Assembly (NCBI RefSeq): GCF_007829955.1 | Contig: NZ_VIWX01000003.1 | Location: forward strand, 62,001 to 126,000 | Direction: 5' to 3' | From: Saccharopolyspora dendranthemae | GTDB lineage: Bacteria > Actinomycetota > Actinomycetes > Mycobacteriales > Pseudonocardiaceae | Length of the DNA: 64,000 nucleotides | In this document: positions 59,496-64,000 of the stretch, piece by piece | Position numbering within the stretch: position 1 is the first letter of the stretch | How the letters are laid out: the number at the start of each line of letters is the position of its first letter | Program-made: the position numbers and the translations under genes | The notes under the pieces: generated by a model | The model's database searches: none | Told to the model about the DNA's origin: nothing | Seen by the model: the letters and a program-made list of their open reading frames with translations, nothing else

Positions 59496-59684
59496 TCATC
59501 GCCCGCAGCTGGGACAGCACCGGCCTAGGTAGTGGTTCTCCACGTGGAACTCCACCGCGTCGACGGCGATGCGTCCAAGGTCGGCCACGACACGGAAGCA
59601 GTCGGGACCATCGACCGGGCACACGAGCCACCGCCGGCCGTCGACGAAGACCGCTTTCGGCTCCTCGGCCTGGGTCACGTCCAT
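59496..59684 (-). CDS. Small conserved AICE protein (family shared with 28214-28441)
   Basis: 62 residues: KAVFVDGRRWLVCPVDGPDC, VVADLGRIAVDAVEFHVENH and a C-terminal CCPSCGR. It keeps the Asp-Gly-Arg, Trp, Cys-Pro, Cys and His pattern of the AICE 1 protein and adds a CCxxC end. Divergent from a small GntR gene, with a palindrome between them. Function unknown; Cys/His content suggests metal binding. Confidence 0.65.
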   Translation of the reverse strand: MDVTQAEEPKAVFVDGRRWLVCPVDGPDCFRVVADLGRIAVDAVEFHVENHYLGRCCPSCGR

Positions 59685-59692
59685 AAGCGCTA

Positions 59693-59708
59693 GTGTAGCT
59701 ACCTACAC
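59693..59708. promoter_or_regulatory. Palindrome in the divergent promoter at 59.7 kb
   Basis: GTGTAG and CTACAC around four bases. It lies nine bases upstream of the small conserved gene and 58 bases before the GntR gene, a fitting site for that regulator. Related CTACxT/TAGG words recur nearby. Confidence 0.6.
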
Positions 59709-59765
59709 GTACCTATGGGTTCATCTCATCAGGCGTAGGTTCCTCTGCCTGCATAGCGTCGGTCC

Positions 59766-60020
59766 ATGAGCTGGGAGAGCCGCGCAGACAGGATCAACCG
59801 AGACCTGCCGGTCTACGTCTGGTCCCAGATCGCCGACGACCTCCGAGCCGACATCGACTCCGGCGAACTCACCCCAGGCCAACGCCTCCCCTCCGGCCCC
59901 GAACTCGCCGAGATCTACGGCGTCACCAAGGTCACCGCCACCAAGGCCATCCGCCACCTGCAAGAAGCCGGCCTACTGATCGTGGTCAACGGCATGGGCA
60001 CCTACGTCACCGCAGGCTGA
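59766..60020 (+). CDS. Minimal GntR-type DNA-binding protein
   Basis: 84 residues, almost only the winged helix: LPVYVWSQIADDLRADIDSG, LPSGPELAEIYGVTKVTATK, then AIRHLQEAGLLIVVNGMGTY. No effector or dimerisation domain. No clear Shine-Dalgarno precedes the ATG, so the transcript may be leaderless. It stands between the conserved small gene and the membrane-protein cargo and could control both. Confidence 0.85.
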   Translation: MSWESRADRINRDLPVYVWSQIADDLRADIDSGELTPGQRLPSGPELAEIYGVTKVTATKAIRHLQEAGLLIVVNGMGTYVTAG

Positions 60021-60130
60021 CCCCTAGCGCCCACCACGGCTCGCCCCTCAGACTCACAGCTACCTCAATGTGTCAGAGGCCACATTCGGGCCGATTTGCT
60101 TACGAGCGACCGCTGGCCAGCCAAAATGAT

Positions 60131-60162
60131 CACTCAGAGTCGATCGAATGACACTCTGAGTG
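60131..60162. promoter_or_regulatory. Inverted repeat before the membrane-protein cargo
   Basis: CACTCAGAGT (60131-60140) and ACTCTGAGTG (60153-60162), perfect ten-base arms with a 12-base spacer, ending 4-20 bases before the possible starts of the next gene. It could be an operator or an RNA stem that masks the ribosome site. Confidence 0.65.
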
Positions 60163-60181
60163 GACAGTGGGAGGCTGCGGC

Positions 60182-60934
60182 TTGCACAGCAAACTGGTGG
60201 AGCCTGAGGTGCTTGGGGAGTCCCTCAAGAACCTCATCGAGTCGGCTGAATCGTGGACGTTCCATGTAACTCGTTCAAAGTTGAACTGGGACACAGGAAA
60301 AGCGCAACAAGAAGGACTCACACTCGGCCCAGGTGACGATGTCAAACTTGGGAACGAATTGGACCCGAGACTGGCCAAATCACGCCGCGTATCCTTGTAC
60401 ATCACGTGGAGCGACGGCGGCGCTGCGCTGGTCAACTTGGCCGACCGTTCCCATCGAGAGATCACCGGCTCCGACAGCCTTACCAAAAATATTAAGGAGT
60501 TCAGCAATCGCATCAAGAGTGGCGCCACTAGCTTTACCGGAATAAACTTCGTTGCATTCCTTTTCCTGTGGCCTTTCGCGCTCGGAATCGGAATGGCTTT
60601 CATCTCTTCACTAACCGACCCCGCCCGCCGAAAGTGGCTATTCGAGCCTACCCCAGAAGGGGTCCGCCCACCCCTGTCTCCTTGGGTACACGAAGCTATG
60701 TCGGTTGCCATCCTGTTTTGGCCAGCAACCATTATTGCTGCCGCACTAATTGTGACACTGCGGGCATACTGCGGGGGTCTGCGCGTCAAACGAATGCCTA
60801 TCACAAAGACATCCGTCCCCCTGGCGCTTTACAAGCTTCGATCAGAGCTACTCCGCGGCGACATATGGCGACCAATCGTCACCGGCGTAGTCATCTGTGT
60901 TTTCGGCGCAATCTTTGGTTACTGGCTTAAGTAG
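60182..60934 (+). CDS. Unrecognised three-helix membrane protein (AICE 2 cargo)
   Basis: 250 residues. A soluble N-terminal part of about 120 residues (LGESLKNLIESAESWTFHVT, RRVSLYITWSDGGAALVNLA) precedes three predicted membrane helices: INFVAFLFLWPFALGIGMAF, MSVAILFWPATIIAAALIV and IVTGVVICVFGAIFGYWLK. TTG 60182 is chosen because GGGAGG lies seven bases upstream; GTG 60167 is the alternative. Lower GC than the element core. The next gene follows 64 bases later. No family recognised. Confidence 0.65.
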   Translation: MHSKLVEPEVLGESLKNLIESAESWTFHVTRSKLNWDTGKAQQEGLTLGPGDDVKLGNELDPRLAKSRRVSLYITWSDGGAALVNLADRSHREITGSDSLTKNIKEFSNRIKSGATSFTGINFVAFLFLWPFALGIGMAFISSLTDPARRKWLFEPTPEGVRPPLSPWVHEAMSVAILFWPATIIAAALIVTLRAYCGGLRVKRMPITKTSVPLALYKLRSELLRGDIWRPIVTGVVICVFGAIFGYWLK

Positions 60935-60998
60935 GGTCGGGGGACCAGCCTGACACCACCAAAATCGCCATAGCCGTAGCGGAAGGGCAGAGTTTGGA

Positions 60999-61817
60999 GT
61001 GAAACCGTTCTTGACCTTTGCAAAATGGGTCAACGAGTATGCAATCGACACCCTTATAGAGCACGGACTCGACCCCGAGGTCGGTTCCTGGGCAATTAGA
61101 ACAGCAGCGCACCGCTACTACCGCATATTTGTGGCCTTCGCTGTTCCCTACTTCGCGACGATCGCTTTACACGCTACCGCCTCCGTCTCAGACGTGCCGC
61201 AGTTTGAACGCTTGTTTATAAGCACCGCCCCACTACCCAGCCTTGCATTCTTCTACTTGTCATGGATTTGGCACAGACCTCTGTTCCGATCAAACCCAAT
61301 ATCCCTCTTGGAAGACCTACTTTCGATGACAGTCAATCTAACCATTTTCGAAGGCGGACAGGGGGACGCCACCGTACCTGCTGACGGGCACAAATGGCCT
61401 GGCTATGCTCTAATCAGCGCAAGGATAAGAGAGACAAAGCAGAAACTTGAAGCAATTTCTTGGAGGTTCACAAAAAAGGTAGCGAGACTGGCAGGAAATA
61501 CAACACGCGAGCGTACGGATCCACGATGGAGCAGGACATCCCGCGCTGTTCTGTACGCCGCGGATGAGCCATTCAATAGAAGGCGCAGAAACCTAGCTTA
61601 CAAAGCAATATCCCGACATATTGCTCAGCTTTACACAGGCAAGCTATACGATCCGACGCCTCGGGTACATGGCATGCCAAACCTACCTGCTCCGCGCCCA
61701 CCACGTCTCAAGTCGCGAATTCAGACAGTCCTCCGAGCACAAACGACTTACACAATTGCCGCCACCTTGATCGCAGCGACGATCGGCCCGCTTCTAACAA
61801 CTCTCCTGCGGCGATAA
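60999..61817 (+). CDS. Unrecognised membrane-associated protein (AICE 2 cargo)
   Basis: 272 residues. Predicted membrane segments near 44-62 (FVAFAVPYFATIALHATA), 77-93 (PLPSLAFFYLSWIWHRP) and 250-268 (YTIAATLIAATIGPLLTTLL). The central cytoplasmic region is basic and helical (ARIRETKQKLEAISWRFTKK, RRRRNLAYKAISRHIAQLYT). GTG start with GGAGTG context. Clearly lower GC than neighbours. Paired with the preceding membrane protein. No family recognised. Confidence 0.65.
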   Translation: MKPFLTFAKWVNEYAIDTLIEHGLDPEVGSWAIRTAAHRYYRIFVAFAVPYFATIALHATASVSDVPQFERLFISTAPLPSLAFFYLSWIWHRPLFRSNPISLLEDLLSMTVNLTIFEGGQGDATVPADGHKWPGYALISARIRETKQKLEAISWRFTKKVARLAGNTTRERTDPRWSRTSRAVLYAADEPFNRRRRNLAYKAISRHIAQLYTGKLYDPTPRVHGMPNLPAPRPPRLKSRIQTVLRAQTTYTIAATLIAATIGPLLTTLLRR

Positions 61818-61825
61818 CCACGACG

Positions 61826-62134
61826 TCACGACCGCCGCCAGACTGCGTGCGCCGGTACCAGCATGACGACTCGACTCCCGCCGGAGCCGGGGTTCTGCCC
61901 GCGATAGAGAACGACTTTGACCTCGGCCCACCAGCGACGGCGGGTATCCCGCCGCCAGCAGATCAGTTCTCCGTCGATAACGGCATCGAGCACCCACCCA
62001 TCCGGAAGTACCCCACCGCCCGGCGGGCTCTGGTTGAAGGCACGCCGGAGATCGAGCTTGACCGGCACCGGTGGCCTGCGTTGCCGATCATCCCCAGGCT
62101 CTGACGGCGGATAGGCCTTAACTTCATCGAACAC
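61826..62134 (-). CDS. Small AICE-end protein (family shared with 26618-26941)
   Basis: 102 residues from the GTG chosen here; the frame is open further upstream to 62203. The part LPDGWVLDAVIDGELICWRR, RWWAEVKVVLYRGQNPG and VVMLVPAHAVWRRS matches the AICE 1 protein at the same relative position. It converges with the membrane-protein cargo, eight bases between stops. Function unknown. Confidence 0.6.
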   Translation of the reverse strand: MFDEVKAYPPSEPGDDRQRRPPVPVKLDLRRAFNQSPPGGGVLPDGWVLDAVIDGELICWRRDTRRRWWAEVKVVLYRGQNPGSGGSRVVMLVPAHAVWRRS

Positions 62135-62282
62135 AGGTTCTATGATGCGCTTGCTGCTGACGGAGGGGAAGTCCTCAGCGGCCCAACGGGCCGGTCGCAA
62201 CAACCCGGTGCGACCGGCCCATCAACAATCCGGCAGCGCCCTGTTCCCTGGGCAGTTGGCCAGCTCCGTGACTCACGTTCGT

Positions 62283-62309
62283 GGTAGCAGTCCCGGTAGC
62301 AGTTGCAAC
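62283..62309. repeat. Putative integrase arm-type site, right end of AICE 2
   Basis: Two GGTAGCAG units, as at the left end (46758-46785), 90 bases before the right att repeat. Confidence 0.5.
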
Positions 62310-62397
62310 GGTTCAGCCAAGTTCATCGAAGTTCAGAAATCTCGAATAGTCCCTGGTCGCGGCCATCGTGACCCCCGCCGAACTGGCGTTCTCAGAG

Positions 62398-62452
62398 CTT
62401 GAAAGCGAGCGTCGGGAGACCGACCGCGGGTTCGAATCCCGCCGCTTCCGCT
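62398..62452. repeat. Right attachment site (attR) of AICE 2
   Basis: 55-bp direct repeat of 46647-46701: the 3' part of tRNA-Ser(TGA) from the anticodon loop on. The 5' half of the tRNA is absent here. Confidence 0.93.
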
Positions 62453-62467
62453 GTGTTGACCAGCACG

Positions 62468-62506
62468 AACATGGCCCGACGGGGCTCTCTCCCGCCGGGC
62501 CATGTT
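62468..62506 (+). terminator. Original chromosomal terminator of tRNA-Ser(TGA)
   Basis: AACATGGCCCG and CGGGCCATGTT, perfect 11-bp stem, directly after the right att site. It was separated from the tRNA by integration of AICE 2. Confidence 0.75.
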
Positions 62507-62566
62507 GCCTCTGGTCTCGCTTTTGGTCTCAATTGATTCTCCCGATCCGCCGGTAGGTTTCTCCGC

Positions 62567-63010
62567 GTGAATCCTGATGAGCTTCCTCGGGCGGAGTTCG
62601 CTTTCCCCGGGCCCCTGCGGGATCGGTTGGTGGCGGCGATCCTCTCCGGCGCTAAGACGTCGACCTCCGGTTTGGTGCTCGCCTACGAGCGTGCGAACGA
62701 GCCGTTCCCCGAGGTGGGACAGCTCTCGGCGGTGGTGGACTCCCTTGATCGGCGGGTCGCGGTGATCGAGGTGACCGAGGTGCGGATCGTCCGGCTCGCC
62801 GATGTGGACCTGCAGCACGCCCTGGATGAGGGCGAAGGTGATGAGTCCGTAGCGCAATGGCGTGCTGGGCATGAGGAGTTCTGGCACAGCGCGGAAGTGC
62901 GCGCCGAACTGGGTGCTCCCGGGTTCACCGCGACCGATGACACCTTGGTGCTCGCCGAGCGATTCCGGTTGGTGCGCACCGTCGGAGATCCCGGCCTTTC
63001 GCCGGGTTGA
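62567..63010 (+). CDS. ASCH domain protein
   Basis: 147 residues. The fold signature is FAFPGPLRDRLVAAILSGAK followed by TSTSGLVLAYER, then VVDSLDRRVAVIEVTEVRIV and WRAGHEEFWHSAEVR. ASCH proteins are PUA-like RNA-binding or amidohydrolase-like proteins; this Thr-Ser-rich variant is common in actinobacteria. GTG start. First chromosomal gene to the right of AICE 2. Confidence 0.87.
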   Translation: MNPDELPRAEFAFPGPLRDRLVAAILSGAKTSTSGLVLAYERANEPFPEVGQLSAVVDSLDRRVAVIEVTEVRIVRLADVDLQHALDEGEGDESVAQWRAGHEEFWHSAEVRAELGAPGFTATDDTLVLAERFRLVRTVGDPGLSPG

Positions 63011-63058
63011 GTACTTTCACGGATCCCTTCCGCGTGGTGCGGGTGGCACCATCGCGCA

Positions 63059-63493
63059 ATGATCAACCAACAGCGTGGGCAACGGCCTGCTGAGCGCCTG
63101 GTCCTCGGCGCGGGGCTGGCGGTGCTGACCGCGGCCTGCTGGTGGGCTTGGATGGCGTGGGATCGCGGCTACCAGACCGACCCGGCGACGGGCTCGACCA
63201 GCGGCCCCTACGAGGCGTGGCAGGTGGCCGGCTGCGTCGTCTGCCTCGTCGTGCTCTGCGTGGCTGCGACCGTTCGGATCCCCGCGTGGCTCGTCGTCCC
63301 GGTCATGCCCGTCGCGTTCACCGCGGCGTGGTCCTGGACGGCCGCCGGGGCGGACGGCACCGGTCTTTGGGTCATCGGTGCGGTGCTGGTCTTCGTCGGC
63401 ATGGTGGTCGGAACCGGTGCGGTCAGCGGGATCACCGCCGTCGCCCGTGCTGCGGTGCGACGCCGGGGACGACCGGTGTCCACGGGCCAGTAG
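63059..63493 (+). CDS. Four-helix membrane protein, unknown function
   Basis: 144 residues with four predicted membrane segments (about 14-34, 52-70, 75-93 and 102-122) and a basic C-terminus RAAVRRRGRPVSTGQ. ATG start, 48 bases after the ASCH gene. No family recognised. Confidence 0.65.
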   Translation: MINQQRGQRPAERLVLGAGLAVLTAACWWAWMAWDRGYQTDPATGSTSGPYEAWQVAGCVVCLVVLCVAATVRIPAWLVVPVMPVAFTAAWSWTAAGADGTGLWVIGAVLVFVGMVVGTGAVSGITAVARAAVRRRGRPVSTGQ

Positions 63494-63557
63494 CGACGTC
63501 GAGCAGCGCAGCGCTACCGGCCTCGACAGGCGGACGATCAGTCCGCATCAGTGGACG

Positions 63558-63602
63558 AGCCCCGGCTCGACCCCCATCGGCGCGCACGCCCGAGCCGGGG
63601 CT
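63558..63602. terminator. Terminator between converging genes
   Basis: AGCCCCGGCTCG and CGAGCCGGGGCT pair perfectly over 12 bases with a 21-base loop, between the stops of the membrane protein gene and the protease gene. Confidence 0.8.
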
Positions 63603-63609
63603 CCGCTTC

Positions 63610-64000
63610 TCAGCCCGCCGTGGCTCGTTCGATCCAGTCGCGGTGGGCGGTCAGGTCCGTGTAGATGCCGGGGCCCGTGGCGCAGGTGGGGTCCGCGTCG
63701 CCGTCGCGGCTGGTGGCGCCGATCAGCTGCCAGTGGCCCGGGCGTCCCTTGAACTGCGGACCGCCGGAGTCGAGGATGCACGCCTGGGCGTTCTCCGTGG
63801 GGCTGTCGGTGCACAGCTCGTTGTCGCGGTCGTAGTTCTCGCTGCAGCGCTCGTCCGGGACGAGTTCGGTGCCCAGCTCCTGCAGCCGGATCGGCGGATC
63901 CGGGCACTCGCTGCCGTCCTCGCAGGTCATCCCCCAGCCGAGGATGCGGGTTGCGGTGCCGATGGGCCCGGGTTCCGACGCGATCTCGACGGGTTGCGCC
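63610..64000 (-). CDS. Trypsin-like serine protease, S1 family (partial, N-terminus beyond window)
   Basis: The last about 129 residues of a chymotrypsin-fold protease. Visible parts are the strand RILGWGMTCEDGSECPDPP, the nucleophile region CILDSGGPQFKG (DSGGP with catalytic Ser), WQLIGATSRDGDADPTCATG and the closing helix YTDLTAHRDWIERA. Several Cys indicate disulfides, so it is secreted. His and Asp of the triad lie outside the window. Actinobacterial secreted trypsin family. Confidence 0.9.
   Translation of the reverse strand, partial: AQPVEIASEPGPIGTATRILGWGMTCEDGSECPDPPIRLQELGTELVPDERCSENYDRDNELCTDSPTENAQACILDSGGPQFKGRPGHWQLIGATSRDGDADPTCATGPGIYTDLTAHRDWIERATAG

Larger units (their letters stand above)
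46647..62452. mobile_element. AICE 2: integrative and conjugative element in tRNA-Ser(TGA)
   Basis: About 15.8 kb bounded by 55-bp direct repeats. Integrase and excisionase lie next to the intact tRNA. Replication uses a DUF3631/RepAM-like ATPase and a Prim-Pol protein, as in pMEA-type elements, unlike AICE 1. The transfer ATPase, spread protein and GntR repressor follow. The far third (55.9-62 kb) is cargo. Core genes appear intact. Confidence 0.92.

Overview
The window is high-GC actinobacterial chromosome. Codon use, frequent GTG starts, the dnaX/ybaB/recR block and two pSAM2/pMEA-type integrative elements point to a member of the Pseudonocardiales, plausibly Saccharopolyspora or a close relative; the genus is an inference. 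No transposase and no CRISPR array were seen.

Region 1 (1-25.4 kb, chromosome). An oligopeptide ABC transporter operon on the minus strand runs off the left edge. It is followed by recR and ybaB, then dnaX, with a plus-strand S9 peptidase inserted between ybaB and dnaX. The 4.5S SRP RNA lies just upstream of dnaX, and tRNA-Ser(GGA) and tRNA-Ser(CGA) follow. Housekeeping and accessory genes come next: FAD oxidoreductase, secreted nuclease, YqeY protein, a deleted alpha/beta hydrolase, tadA with its partner, tyrA, a TetR-P450 operon with a palindromic operator, YbaK deacylase, a GlxA-type regulator divergent from an MFS exporter, and small enzymes.

Region 2 (25.5-38.1 kb). A tandem insertion hotspot at the 3' end of tRNA-Arg(ACG). 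A degenerate att copy and a decayed element remnant (25.5-26.4 kb) sit beside an apparently complete AICE flanked by 89-bp direct repeats (26371-26459 and 38038-38126). From the far end to the tRNA it carries small conserved proteins, a HAD hydrolase plus GntR repressor, a strongly operator-loaded promoter, an SCO3933-family gene, small ORFs, an FtsK-type conjugal translocase, a GGDEF-domain protein, spread-type membrane proteins, a rolling-circle type Rep, Xis and integrase.

Region 3 (38.1-46.6 kb, chromosome). tRNA-Arg(ACG), tRNA-Ser(GCT), acetoacetyl-CoA ligase, a dienelactone-hydrolase-like protein with Asp at the nucleophile position, an aminotransferase, a chaplin-like secreted protein, an L,D-transpeptidase lipoprotein, and a drug-type ABC exporter divergent from a MarR regulator. 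A 67-68 bp palindromic repeat occurs here and at 14950 in opposite orientation.

Region 4 (46.6-62.5 kb). A second AICE in tRNA-Ser(TGA), bounded by 55-bp direct repeats (46647-46701 and 62398-62452). It encodes integrase, Xis, a DUF3631/RepAM-like ATPase whose 3' end holds a dense nested array of GGGACGG/CCGTCCC heptamers (candidate replication origin), a Prim-Pol protein, an FtsK-type translocase followed by a CTAG-rich palindrome cluster (candidate transfer locus), a spread protein, and a GntR repressor with three ATGTC-N4-GACAT operators. Its cargo is a class IV aminotransferase, an XRE-SUMF1 fusion without the catalytic Cys pair, and a block of lower-GC, unrecognised and membrane genes.

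Region 5 (62.5-64 kb, chromosome). An ASCH protein, a membrane protein and the 3' part of a trypsin-like protease.

The least described content is the 57.8-61.8 kb cargo of the second AICE, the two small protein families shared by both AICEs, and the origin-like and transfer-like repeat structures.
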